From Isoalcanivorax indicus (GTDB lineage: Bacteria > Pseudomonadota > Gammaproteobacteria > Pseudomonadales > Alcanivoracaceae), in the NCBI RefSeq assembly GCF_003259185.1, contig NZ_QGMP01000001.1, forward strand, positions 868,001-932,000: a stretch of 64,000 nucleotides of DNA, given 5' to 3'. Below the pieces are notes generated by a model. It saw nothing but the letters and a program-made list of their open reading frames with translations, did not search any database and had not been told where the DNA came from. The translations under genes and the position numbers were made by a program. Positions within the stretch are counted from its first letter, which is position 1, and every line of letters begins with the position of its first letter. Below are positions 27,824 to 36,675 of this stretch, piece after piece.

Positions 27824-30613
27824 GTGAATAGTCTGCTGATTGTCCTGTTACCGCTGTGCGGCGCTTGCCTGCCACGACTGACGCAGGGCCTGGGGCGTGC
27901 CTGGTGCGCGCGCCTTACGGTGTTGCCGGTGCTGGTGGCTCTGGCGCTGTTGCTGCTGGCGGTACCGGATGTCTTCGGCGGTGGCGACGGCCTGCGCTTC
28001 AGCCTGCCCTGGCTGACCCAACTTGGCATGGCGCTGGCCTTTCGTCTGGACGGCCTGTCCTGGCTGTTTGCCCTGCTGATTCTGGGCATCGGTGTACTGG
28101 TCATTCTCTACGCCCATTACTACCTGGAAAAAAGTGATCCAGGGGGCCGCTTCTATACCCTGCTGCTGTTGTTCATGGGCGCCATGCTCGGTCTGGTGCT
28201 GGCGGACAACCTGCTGCTCATGGTGCTGTTCTGGGAGTTGACCAGCATCAGCTCCTTCCTGCTGATCGGTTACAACTATCAGGATTCCGGAGCCCGCAAG
28301 GGTGCGCGCATGGCGCTGGCGGTCACCGGCGCGGGCGGGCTGGCGCTGTTGGCCGGGGTGCTGCTGATCGGCCAGATCGTCGGCAGCTATGCGCTGGATG
28401 ACGTGCTGGCGGCGGGCGATCTGATCCGCGGCCACAGCCTGTATCCGCTGGTGCTGGTGCTGGTGTTGCTCGGTGCCTTCACCAAGTCGGCGCAGTTCCC
28501 GTTCCACTTCTGGTTGCCGCATGCCATGTCGGCACCGACGCCGGTGTCGGCCTACCTGCATTCCGCCACCATGGTGAAAGCGGGTGTCTTTCTGCTGGCA
28601 CGGTTTTACCCGGTGCTGTCCGGCACCGAGCTGTGGGGCCTGCTGGTCACCGGGGCCGGGCTGGCCACACTGCTGCTGGGCGCGGTCACGGCGCTGTTCC
28701 GGCATGATCTGAAGGGCTTGCTGGCGTTTTCCACCATCAGCCATCTGGGCCTGGTGACGCTGCTGTTCGGGCTGAACACGCCCATGGCGACGGTGGCGGC
28801 GCTGTTTCATATCGTCAACCACGCCACCTTCAAGGCGTCGCTGTTCATGGCGGCGGGCATCATCGATCACGAAACCGGCACCCGGGACATGCGTCTTCTG
28901 GGCGGCTTGCGCCGCTATCTGCCGCACACGGCGTTACTGGCCACGGTGGCGGCGGGCGCCATGGCCGGGGTGCCGTTGCTGAACGGCTTCCTGAGCAAGG
29001 AAATGTTCTTCGCCGAAACCGTGCAAGCGCGGGTGTTCGGCACCTGGCATCTGCTGGTGCCGGTGATCGCCACGGTGGCAGGCAGCTTCTCGATTGCCTA
29101 TTCGCTGCGCTTTATCCGCGACGTTTTTTTCCGCACCACACCGGCCTGGTTGCAGGAAAAAGCCCCGCACGAACCGGCCCGCTACATGCGTCTGCCGGTG
29201 GAGATTCTGGTCATCCTGTGTCTGGCCGTGGGCATGATTCCCATGTTCATGGTGGGCGCGTTGCTGGCCACGGCGGCAGCGGCCACGCTCAACACCGAGG
29301 CGCCGGCGTTCAGTCTGGTGCTCTGGCATGGTTTTGATACGGCGCTGAAGATGAGTCTGCTGGCGCTGGTGGCCGGGGTGGCGATCTACCACTACCGCAA
29401 GGTGTTGTGGCGCTGGCATGCGCGCCTGCCGTTGCAGGATGCCCGGCATGTGTTCGAGGGCGCCCTGCAGGCGCTGGGCAAAGCCGGTGAGCGTGTGGCC
29501 TCCAGCGTGGTCAACGGTTCGTTGCAGCGCTATATGCTGATTCTGTTGCTGGCGGTACTGGCCTTGCCGGTATGGGCTCTGTGGGGCTGGCCGCACTGGT
29601 CGGGGCAGGCGGGGCTGACGCCTGCCGATCCGGTGACCGCTGTCGGCGCCTTCATTCTGTGTGCGGCGGCCATCGGCACGGTGGTCAGCCACCATTACCG
29701 TCTGGCGGCGCTGGTGCAGTTGTCCGCCGTGGGCTTGATGGTGGCGCTGGCGTTTGCCCGCTTCTCGGCACCGGATCTGGCGCTGACACAGATTTCCGTG
29801 GAAATCGTCACGGTGGTGTTCCTGATGCTGGCGCTGTATTTCCTGCCGCAGTATGCCGGGAATCGTTCGAGCCGTGCGCAACTGGTGCGCGACGGCGGCA
29901 TTGCGGCGCTGATCGGTGGTGGTGTGGCGGCGCTGGCCTGGGCGGTCATGACCCGGCCGCTGGAGAGCATTTCCGGTTTCTTCATCGAGCAGGCGGTGCC
30001 CGGCGGTGGCGGCACCAATGTGGTCAACGTGATCCTGGTGGATTTCCGTGGCTTCGATACGCTCGGCGAAATTTCCGTGCTGGTGATTGCGGCCATCGGT
30101 ATCTATTCACTGCTCGATGGCCTGCGCATTGATGCGCCGGGGCGGCCCAGAGGTGAGTTGATCAACCCGCACCCGATGATCATGACGATTGTCTCCCGGC
30201 CGATGCTGCCCATCGCGCTGGCGGTGGCGCTGTATATTTTCCTGCGCGGCCATAACCTGCCGGGCGGCGGCTTTATTGCCGGGCTGATCACGGCGGTGGC
30301 GCTGATCCTGCAGTTTGTCGGTAACGGCGTCGACTGGACCCAGGAACGGCTCAGGTTCCGTTATCACCCGGTGCTGGCCACAGGCCTGCTGATTGCGCTG
30401 GCCACCGGCGCGGGCAGCTGGCTGTTCGGCTATCCGTTTCTGACCTCGTCGCACACCCATGTGCATGTGCCGGGGGTCGGTGAGATCGAACTCGCTACGG
30501 CCATGCTGTTTGATCTGGGCGTTTACCTGGTGGTGGTGTCCAGCACCCTGTTGATCATCGGCAAACTCGGCAGCATCAGCGCCGTGCCCAAGACCACGGA
30601 GGCGAGTCACTGA
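27824..30613 (+). CDS. mrpA: Fused Mrp antiporter subunit A-B (second operon)
   Basis: A 929-residue fusion. Residues 1 to about 770 are MrpA: TM5 Glu in LFWELTSISSFLLIGYNY, TM7 Lys in [21 protein letters not shown]8 Lys in [15 protein letters not shown], MbhD-like FSAPDLALTQISVEIVTVVF and MbhE-like [15 protein letters not shown]. The last 140 residues are MrpB ([36 protein letters not shown]). This is the Pseudomonas/Rhizobium Pha(Sha)-type arrangement. The start is GTG with weak ribosome binding. The stop overlaps mrpC by one base. First gene of a six-gene operon. Confidence 0.95.
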   Translation: MNSLLIVLLPLCGACLPRLTQGLGRAWCARLTVLPVLVALALLLLAVPDVFGGGDGLRFSLPWLTQLGMALAFRLDGLSWLFALLILGIGVLVILYAHYYLEKSDPGGRFYTLLLLFMGAMLGLVLADNLLLMVLFWELTSISSFLLIGYNYQDSGARKGARMALAVTGAGGLALLAGVLLIGQIVGSYALDDVLAAGDLIRGHSLYPLVLVLVLLGAFTKSAQFPFHFWLPHAMSAPTPVSAYLHSATMVKAGVFLLARFYPVLSGTELWGLLVTGAGLATLLLGAVTALFRHDLKGLLAFSTISHLGLVTLLFGLNTPMATVAALFHIVNHATFKASLFMAAGIIDHETGTRDMRLLGGLRRYLPHTALLATVAAGAMAGVPLLNGFLSKEMFFAETVQARVFGTWHLLVPVIATVAGSFSIAYSLRFIRDVFFRTTPAWLQEKAPHEPARYMRLPVEILVILCLAVGMIPMFMVGALLATAAAATLNTEAPAFSLVLWHGFDTALKMSLLALVAGVAIYHYRKVLWRWHARLPLQDARHVFEGALQALGKAGERVASSVVNGSLQRYMLILLLAVLALPVWALWGWPHWSGQAGLTPADPVTAVGAFILCAAAIGTVVSHHYRLAALVQLSAVGLMVALAFARFSAPDLALTQISVEIVTVVFLMLALYFLPQYAGNRSSRAQLVRDGGIAALIGGGVAALAWAVMTRPLESISGFFIEQAVPGGGGTNVVNVILVDFRGFDTLGEISVLVIAAIGIYSLLDGLRIDAPGRPRGELINPHPMIMTIVSRPMLPIALAVALYIFLRGHNLPGGGFIAGLITAVALILQFVGNGVDWTQERLRFRYHPVLATGLLIALATGAGSWLFGYPFLTSSHTHVHVPGVGEIELATAMLFDLGVYLVVVSSTLLIIGKLGSISAVPKTTEASH

Positions 30614-30981
30614 TGGAAGCGTTGATGGCGGTGTGCATTGGTGTGTTGACGGCGTGCGGTGTCTACCTGATGTTGCGCGCGCGCACCTTTCCGGTGGTGA
30701 TGGGGCTGATGTTGCTCGGCTATGCGGTCAACCTGTTCCTGTTTTCCATGGGGCGTCTGGCCACGGATGCCCCGGCGGTCATCGGCCGTGCCGAGAGTCA
30801 TGCAGACCCGTTGCCGCAGGCGCTGGTGCTGACCGCCATCGTGATCGGTTTTGCCATGACGGCCTATGTGGTGATTCTGGTTATTCGTGCCCGCAAGACG
30901 CTGAACCATGATTACGTGGACGACCGGGTCAACGAACGCGCCCACGGTGCGCCCGAGAAAAGCCGGGAGGGCCATTCGTGA
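30613..30981 (+). CDS. mrpC: Mrp antiporter subunit C (second operon)
   Basis: A 122-residue NuoK-like MrpC; MGLMLLGYAVNLFLFSMG and [20 protein letters not shown] are the family blocks. Three TM helices with a hydrophilic tail. Its TGA overlaps the GTG start of mrpD (GTGA). Confidence 0.95.
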   Translation: MEALMAVCIGVLTACGVYLMLRARTFPVVMGLMLLGYAVNLFLFSMGRLATDAPAVIGRAESHADPLPQALVLTAIVIGFAMTAYVVILVIRARKTLNHDYVDDRVNERAHGAPEKSREGHS

Positions 30982-32480
30982 GTTCACACCTGCTTGTCCT
31001 GCCGGTGTTGTTGCCGTTGTTGGCGGGCACCATTCTGCTGTTGTTCAGCGGTGCGCGGCTGGCCTGGAAGCGGCCCATCAATCTGCTGGCCTGTGTGCTG
31101 TTGCTCGGTGTCGCGCTGGCATTGCTGGTGCGCGCAGCGGGCGGCGACACCCAGGTGTACGTGCTGGGGGACTGGGCGCCGCCGTTCGGGATTGTGCTGG
31201 TGCTGGATCGCCTCAGTGCGCTGTTGCTGGTGGTTACCGCCGTGCTGGCCATTCCGGTGACGCTGGCGATGAGTGCGGGCACAGACCGCAGCGGGCAGAA
31301 TTTTCATGGGTTGTTGCAGTTCCAGTTGATGGGGCTTAACGGGGCCTTTCTGACCGGCGACCTGTTCAACCTGTTCGTGTTTTTCGAAATCCTGCTGATC
31401 GCGTCCTACGCGTTGCTGGTGTTTGGCGGTGGCCGGGCGCGGGTGGCCGCGTCGCTGCATTACGTGTTTCTCAATCTGGCCGGGTCGGCAGTTTTTATCA
31501 TCGCGGTGGGGCTGCTGTACGGCATCACCGGCACGCTGAACATGGCCGACATGGCGCAGCGCCTGGCGACGTTGCCGGTGGACGATGTGCCGCTGGCGCG
31601 GGCCGCCGGGCTGTTGCTGTTGCTGGTCTTTGCCATGAAGGCGGCGCTGTTGCCGCTGGGCATGTGGCTGCCTGCCGCATACGCCTCGGCAGCGGCGCCC
31701 ATTGCGGCGTTGTTTGCGATCATGTCCAAGGTGGGCATCTATGCGATTTTCCGGGTGCATGGTCTGTTGTTCGGCGAGCACGCCGGGGCGCTGGCGGGCC
31801 TTGGCCAGACCCTGGTCTGGTGGCTGGCGCTGGGCACCCTGGTGCTCGGTGTGTGCGGCATGCTGGGCGCTCGTTCGCTGCGCAGTTTACTGGCGTGGCA
31901 GGTCATGGTGTCGGTGGGCACCCTGTTGGCGGGCTGGGCGCTGGGCACGGTAGCCGCCTGGCAGGGGGCGCTGTTCTATCTGATTCACAGCACCTGGCTG
32001 ACGGCGGCCATGTTCCTGTTGGCGGGCGTGGTGGTGGCGCGCCGTGGCGTGGCGGAAGACGGCTTCATGATCGGTCAGCGCATCGTATCACCGGTGGTGG
32101 GGCTGGCGTTTCTGGCCGGTGCGGTGGCGCTGGTGGGTCTGCCACCGCTGTCCGGGTTTGTCGGCAAGGCATTGCTGTTGCAGGCGGCAGGTCCTGCAGA
32201 CGCGTTGTTCTGGGTGCTGTTGCTTGTCGCCGGTCTGGCTGCGTTGCTCAGCTTTGCCCGAGCGGGGTCTACCCTGTTCTGGCGCGGTGACCCGGCCACG
32301 CCCTTGTCCTCGGCCCAGCCGATGCCGCTGGCGCCGGTCTGGCTGTTGCTGCCCTTGTCGTTGCTGCTGGTGGCGGCGGGCGATGTGATACTGGCGTATC
32401 TTGAAGCGACGGCTGTGGCGCTGAAGTCGCCACAGGATCTGATTGATGCCGTGCTGGGCGCACGCACTGGAGGTGAGTGA
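30978..32480 (+). CDS. mrpD: Mrp antiporter subunit D (second operon)
   Basis: A 500-residue MrpD with TM5 Glu in LFVFFEILLIASYALLVFGG, TM7 Lys in FAMKAALLPLGMWLPAAY and TM8 Lys in FAIMSKVGIYAIFR. GTG start overlapping the mrpC stop. Sequence is clearly divergent from the leftward MrpD, so the two operons are not a recent duplication. Confidence 0.95.
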   Translation: MSSHLLVLPVLLPLLAGTILLLFSGARLAWKRPINLLACVLLLGVALALLVRAAGGDTQVYVLGDWAPPFGIVLVLDRLSALLLVVTAVLAIPVTLAMSAGTDRSGQNFHGLLQFQLMGLNGAFLTGDLFNLFVFFEILLIASYALLVFGGGRARVAASLHYVFLNLAGSAVFIIAVGLLYGITGTLNMADMAQRLATLPVDDVPLARAAGLLLLLVFAMKAALLPLGMWLPAAYASAAAPIAALFAIMSKVGIYAIFRVHGLLFGEHAGALAGLGQTLVWWLALGTLVLGVCGMLGARSLRSLLAWQVMVSVGTLLAGWALGTVAAWQGALFYLIHSTWLTAAMFLLAGVVVARRGVAEDGFMIGQRIVSPVVGLAFLAGAVALVGLPPLSGFVGKALLLQAAGPADALFWVLLLVAGLAALLSFARAGSTLFWRGDPATPLSSAQPMPLAPVWLLLPLSLLLVAAGDVILAYLEATAVALKSPQDLIDAVLGARTGGE

Positions 32481-32971
32481 TGCAACCGCGTAGCGGGTTG
32501 CCGCATCCGAACCTGACGGTATTCCTGTTCATCGTCTGGTTGTTGCTGATGAATACCCTGTCGGTGGGGGTGGTGCTGCTCGGGTTGCTGTTTGCCTGGT
32601 GGCTGCCGAGCATGACGCGGGCCTTCTGGCCGGAGGTGCCGCACGTCAACAGTGCCTGGAAACTGTTCCGTTTCGTGCTGCTGGTGCTGGGCGATATCGT
32701 GCACGCCAACATGGTGGCGTTCCGCCTGATTCTGGGGCCGACGCGCAAGTTGCATCCCGCCTGGATTGAAATGCCCATTGATCTGGATGATCCGTTTGCG
32801 GTGACGATACTGGCCAGCACCATTTCCCTGACCCCCGGCACCGTGACCGTGGAGGTCGGGCGCGGGCATCACAGCCTGTTGATCCATGCGCTCAATGCGG
32901 AAGACCCCGAGGCACTGGTGGCGCATCTGAAGGCGCGTTACGAGACACGCATCAAGGAGATCTTCGAATGA
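32480..32971 (+). CDS. mrpE: Mrp antiporter subunit E (second operon)
   Basis: A 163-residue MrpE; the block TILASTISLTPGTVTVEVG is diagnostic. The ATG at 32480 shares a base with the mrpD stop (TGATG); the GTG three bases earlier is an alternative. A GGAGG ribosome site lies upstream. Confidence 0.93.
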   Translation: MQPRSGLPHPNLTVFLFIVWLLLMNTLSVGVVLLGLLFAWWLPSMTRAFWPEVPHVNSAWKLFRFVLLVLGDIVHANMVAFRLILGPTRKLHPAWIEMPIDLDDPFAVTILASTISLTPGTVTVEVGRGHHSLLIHALNAEDPEALVAHLKARYETRIKEIFE

Positions 32972-33237
32972 TCGCGGCGGTGATTCCCGTGGCCCTGGCG
33001 ATGATGTCCCTGGCCCTGTTGCTGAATCTGTTTCGCCTGTTGCGTGGCCCGGAGATCACCGACCGCATCCTGGCGCTGGATACCATGTACATCAATTCGA
33101 TTGCGTTGATCGTGCTGTACGGTATCCAGCAGGGCTCGGATCTGGTGTTTGAAGCTGCCATGCTGATTGCCGTAATGGGCTTTCTGGGCACGGTGGCGGT
33201 GGCCAAGTATCTGCTGCGGGGGGATATCATCGAATGA
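32968..33237 (+). CDS. mrpF: Mrp antiporter subunit F (second operon)
   Basis: An 89-residue MrpF; LRGPEITDRILALDTMYINS is the signature. Three TM helices; four-base overlaps on both sides. Confidence 0.94.
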   Translation: MIAAVIPVALAMMSLALLLNLFRLLRGPEITDRILALDTMYINSIALIVLYGIQQGSDLVFEAAMLIAVMGFLGTVAVAKYLLRGDIIE

Positions 33238-33569
33238 TGGCGATCCTGATCGAATTGATTGTCGCGGCCCTGCTGCTGGCCGGTGCAGCGTTCGCGCTGG
33301 TGGGTTCCATTGGCCTGGCGCGGTTGCCGGACTTTTTCCAGCGTCTGCATGGACCCACCAAGGCCACCACCCTGGGGGTCGGTTGCACGGTGCTGGCGTC
33401 GGCCTTCTATTTTTCCTGGCAGGATGGCGGCATCAGCCTGCATGAGTTGCTGATCGTCATGTTCCTGTTCATCACCGCTCCGGTGAGTGCGCATACGGTG
33501 GCCCGTGCCGCACTGCATCGTCATGTGAAGACCTCGCCACGGACCCGTGGTGAGCCCTGGCAACACTGA
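33234..33569 (+). CDS. mrpG: Mrp antiporter subunit G (second operon)
   Basis: A 111-residue MrpG; GSIGLARLPDFFQRLHGPTK and FLFITAPVSAHTVARAA are the family blocks. Last gene of the second Mrp operon. An immediately following second ATG is an alternative start. No obvious terminator follows. Confidence 0.94.
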   Translation: MMAILIELIVAALLLAGAAFALVGSIGLARLPDFFQRLHGPTKATTLGVGCTVLASAFYFSWQDGGISLHELLIVMFLFITAPVSAHTVARAALHRHVKTSPRTRGEPWQH

Positions 33570-33676
33570 TTTCAGGTAAACGGGACCGGGTAAAATTTAT
33601 TTAAACTCTGACCGGAGTGGTTTCCCCCTTGCCCCGTGTGCAGTACAACCTTGAAGCATCCACCGGCAATAAAGGG

Positions 33677-33694
33677 CTGCGTCGTGCGACGCAG
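33677..33694 (+). promoter_or_regulatory. Hairpin in the leader of the outer-membrane protein gene
   Basis: CTGCGTCG-TG-CGACGCAG: an 8-bp perfect inverted repeat whose 3' end lies about 20 bases before the ATG and just before the GGGGAGA ribosome site. Could affect message stability or initiation. Confidence 0.5.
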
Positions 33695-33714
33695 GCCAAT
33701 CAGGGGAGACAACG

Positions 33715-34338
33715 ATGAACAAGGGACGGCTGATACGGGCGGGGTGTGCTGCACTGATGATCGGTGGCCTGGTGCCCCTGGCGCAGGCCGACGAGGCTGG
33801 TGTGCACCAGACACGTTTCTACGTGGGCCTGGGTGCCCAGGACCTGCGTGGCTTTCGCGACGACGGCCTGTATGACGGGCTGACCCTCACGCGTGAAGAC
33901 AACAGTGGCGGGATGCTCTATGCCGGGGTTGAGGTGTTGCCCTGGCTGTCACTGGAAACCACCTTCCGTGATCTGGGCGAGTACCGTGCCGACGGTGAGC
34001 GGCAGACCTTTGGTGCCATGACCGTGGATGCCCTGTTCCTGACGCCGCCGCTGGCGGGCCTGAGTGCCTACGGCACCCTGGGGCTTGCCGGGGTGGCCAG
34101 TGATATTCGCTTGCCGGATACCCGCCGCGACAGCAGCGATGCCGGGGTGCATGTGGGCGTGGGGGCGCAATGGCAGGTGCCGAACACGCCGATCGGCCTG
34201 CGCGCCTCCGTGTCCCGTATTTATGCCGATGCCGAGATCTATCGTGGCATTGATGTGGGCGGGCAGCCGTTTGCCGACAGTCAGGATTACCGCTTCCGCT
34301 TCACCACCGCCCAGGTGGGTGTGCATTACCGCTTCTGA
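33715..34338 (+). CDS. Outer-membrane beta-barrel protein (OmpA-like/OmpW-like small porin fold)
   Basis: A 207-residue protein with a signal peptide cleaved after AQA (about residue 25), alternating hydrophobic strands (RFYVGLGAQDL, GGMLYAGVEVLPWLSLETTF, AYGTLGLAGV) and the terminal aromatic pattern TTAQVGVHYRF recognised by the BAM machinery. The size suits an eight-stranded barrel. The ATG is preceded by GGGGAGA at normal spacing. Function unknown: structural or a small porin. It has its own 145-base leader after mrpG with an AT-rich stretch (AAAATTTATTTAAA) that may hold the promoter. Confidence 0.82.
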   Translation: MNKGRLIRAGCAALMIGGLVPLAQADEAGVHQTRFYVGLGAQDLRGFRDDGLYDGLTLTREDNSGGMLYAGVEVLPWLSLETTFRDLGEYRADGERQTFGAMTVDALFLTPPLAGLSAYGTLGLAGVASDIRLPDTRRDSSDAGVHVGVGAQWQVPNTPIGLRASVSRIYADAEIYRGIDVGGQPFADSQDYRFRFTTAQVGVHYRF

Positions 34339-34360
34339 GTCGGCTGTTGCCGGGCCTGGC

Positions 34361-35704
34361 CTACAGTCGGCCACCCCGGCGCAGGGCCAGGTAAGCATGA
34401 TTCAATCGCCGGGGCATCTGCTCCGGCGTGCCCGCCGCCACCACCACTCCCGCATGACGCAGCCGTGCATGCAGCGCCTCGCGCGCCGCATCGAAGCGTG
34501 CGGCGGCGGCAATCTTCAGTGCGGTGTCGTGGTCCTCGGCATGGGCGCGTGCCAGATCCACCTGGGCGGGTAACAACATATCCCCGATCAGGATGCGGCA
34601 GCGGCCGCGCAGCAATGATATCGCTTGCAGCAGATCGTCGCTGTCGTCCGGCTGCAGGCGGGTAATCAGCACCACCAGTGCCTGACGCCGCCAGTGATGC
34701 AGCAGCAGTCGGGCGGCATCGGCGTAGTCGCTGGTCTGGCCGCCGGGGTGCAGCGGATAAACCTGATTCAGCAAGCGGTTCAGTGCACCCCGGTGCGCCA
34801 TCGGCGGTTGCCACAAGGGCTGCTCGCCGGAGAACAGCAACAGCCCCGGGCGATCACCCTGGTCGAGACTGCTGGCACACAGCAACAGGGCGCTGTCGAG
34901 GCCGTGGTCGAACAGGGTGCGCGTGCCCACCGGCAAGGCCATACGGCTGCCGCCGTCCAGCAGCAGCACCAGATGGCGATGCTGCTCGTCACGATACTCG
35001 CGGCTGATCAGGGCGCCACGCCGGGCGGTGGCGGGCCAGTCGATCTGGCGCAACGAATCGCCGCTGCGGTATTCACGCAATTGATGGAATTCCTGGCCGT
35101 CGCCGCTGCGCCGTTGCTGGTGGCGGCCCTGCTGGCGGCTGCTGCTGGGGGTGGCCGTCAGGCCAGCGTCCCGCAGCCAGGAAAAATCCGGGTACACCGG
35201 GATGCTGGCGGGCTCACCCAGACGATGTCGGTACTGCCACAGGCCCCAGGGACTGGGGCACCACAGTTCCACCGGGCCGAAGTCGGCCTGGCCGCGTCGT
35301 GCCGGGCGGTAGCTGTAGCGCACCTCGGTGATCGCTTCGCTGGCGGGCTGCACCATGACCGGCAGGCCGGTATGGGGATCATCGCCGGGGTGGTTGTCGC
35401 TGAGCAGGCTTTCTCTGCGCTCAGCGCGGCCAGGCAGGCTGGCGCTGTCCAGGCGAATACGCACGCTGCCGGGCTGGCCGGCGGCGAAGGCTGCGGGCAG
35501 GCGTCGCTGCAACTGCGGGCGCTGGCGGCGGGCGCGCAGGGCGTCGGCCACCGCGGTCAGCAGCAAGGCCAGCGCCAGTAGCCCCCACAGCAGGGTGGCT
35601 GGCGGCTTGACGGCGGGCAGCCACACACCGGCCAGCAGGGGCACCAGTGCCAGCAGGAGCAGCATACAGGCCGCGATAAACAGACGCCGGGCCGGGATCA
35701 TCAT
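34361..35704 (-). CDS. DUF58 domain protein (MoxR-associated)
   Basis: A 447-residue protein with two N-terminal TM helices (about 8-55) and a cytoplasmic region. The DUF58 core contains GQEFHQLREYRSGDSLRQID followed by WPATARRG, and a von Willebrand A-like fold follows with DGGSRM as a degenerate metal site. Usually encoded with MoxR AAA+ ATPases, thought to act in assembly or metal insertion of client complexes. Last gene of the leftward operon; ATGATG start overlapping the moxR stop. Confidence 0.9.
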   Translation of the reverse strand: MMIPARRLFIAACMLLLLALVPLLAGVWLPAVKPPATLLWGLLALALLLTAVADALRARRQRPQLQRRLPAAFAAGQPGSVRIRLDSASLPGRAERRESLLSDNHPGDDPHTGLPVMVQPASEAITEVRYSYRPARRGQADFGPVELWCPSPWGLWQYRHRLGEPASIPVYPDFSWLRDAGLTATPSSSRQQGRHQQRRSGDGQEFHQLREYRSGDSLRQIDWPATARRGALISREYRDEQHRHLVLLLDGGSRMALPVGTRTLFDHGLDSALLLCASSLDQGDRPGLLLFSGEQPLWQPPMAHRGALNRLLNQVYPLHPGGQTSDYADAARLLLHHWRRQALVVLITRLQPDDSDDLLQAISLLRGRCRILIGDMLLPAQVDLARAHAEDHDTALKIAAAARFDAAREALHARLRHAGVVVAAGTPEQMPRRLNHAYLALRRGGRL

Positions 35705-36675
35705 TGGCGCGGTGCCGCCACCTGTTCCAGCAGGCGGTCGAGCAGGGCTTCCATGTGCAGGCCCTCGATCTCGGCGTCGGCGCTCAGGGCCAGCCGGTGG
35801 CGCAGCACCGGCCGGGCCACGGCCTTGATGTCGTCCGGGATCACGAAGTCGCGGTCTTCCAGCAGGGCATGGGCGCGGGCGGCGCGGGTCAGGGCGATAC
35901 TGGCGCGCGGGCTGGCGCCCCGGCTCAGGCCGGCAAAGTCACGGGTTTCGCGCACCAGGCGCACGGCATAGTCGAGCACGGCATCATCCAGTTGCACCGT
36001 GGTGGCCGCCTGTTGCAGGGCGAGCACACCGTCGCGGTCGGTGAGCGGGCTCAGCGCGGCCACGTCCAGGCCATCGCCAATGGTGCCGTCCAGCATCATG
36101 CGCACCAGGCGCTGTTCGTGGGCGGCGTCCGGGTAATCGATCAGCACCTTGAACAGGAAGCGGTCCAGTTCTGCTTCCGGCAGCGGGTAGGTGCCTTCCT
36201 GGTCCACCGGGTTCTGCGTGGCCAGCACCATGAATGGGGCGGGCAGGTGGAAGGCCTTGCCTTCGATGGTGATCTGCTTTTCCTGCATCACTTCCAGCAG
36301 GGCGGCCTGGGTCTTGGCCGGGGCGCGGTTGATTTCGTCGGCCAGCAGCAACTGGGTAAAGGCCGGCCCCTTGCGCATCCGGAAGCTTTCGCTTTTCGGG
36401 TCGTAGATGGCATGGCCGGTGATGTCCGAAGGCATCAGGTCCGGGGTGAACTGGATGCGCGCGGCGGGCAGGTCCAGGCAGCGTGACAGGCTGCGTACCA
36501 GCAGGGTCTTGCCCAGGCCGGGGACGCCCTCGATCAGGACATGGCCGCCGGTAACCAGTGCCAGCAATATCTCGCGCACGACCTCATCCTGGCCCACCAG
36601 GACCTGGTTCAGCCGGGCTTCGATGCGCCGGGCGATCTCGCCGGCGGCGGTGACGGAGGCGTTGATCTCACTCAT
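35701..36675 (-). CDS. MoxR family AAA+ ATPase
   Basis: A 324-residue AAA+ ATPase. Walker A is EGVPGLGKT (about residue 45), Walker B is LLADEINRAPAKTQAALLE, sensor 1 is VLATQNPVDQEGTYPLPEAE and the C-terminal lid domain is complete. The ATG at 36675 overlaps the upstream stop (ATGA), which fixes the start. MoxR proteins work with the adjacent DUF58/VWA protein as a chaperone pair. Client unknown here. Confidence 0.95.
   Translation of the reverse strand: MSEINASVTAAGEIARRIEARLNQVLVGQDEVVREILLALVTGGHVLIEGVPGLGKTLLVRSLSRCLDLPAARIQFTPDLMPSDITGHAIYDPKSESFRMRKGPAFTQLLLADEINRAPAKTQAALLEVMQEKQITIEGKAFHLPAPFMVLATQNPVDQEGTYPLPEAELDRFLFKVLIDYPDAAHEQRLVRMMLDGTIGDGLDVAALSPLTDRDGVLALQQAATTVQLDDAVLDYAVRLVRETRDFAGLSRGASPRASIALTRAARAHALLEDRDFVIPDDIKAVARPVLRHRLALSADAEIEGLHMEALLDRLLEQVAAPRQ

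Noticed and set aside
16596-33569. Complex I (nuo) or membrane hydrogenase operon
   Set aside because: Only antiporter-like and small membrane subunits are present; no NuoB-D, E-I or NiFe subunit genes, while mrpE, F, G and B are clear.
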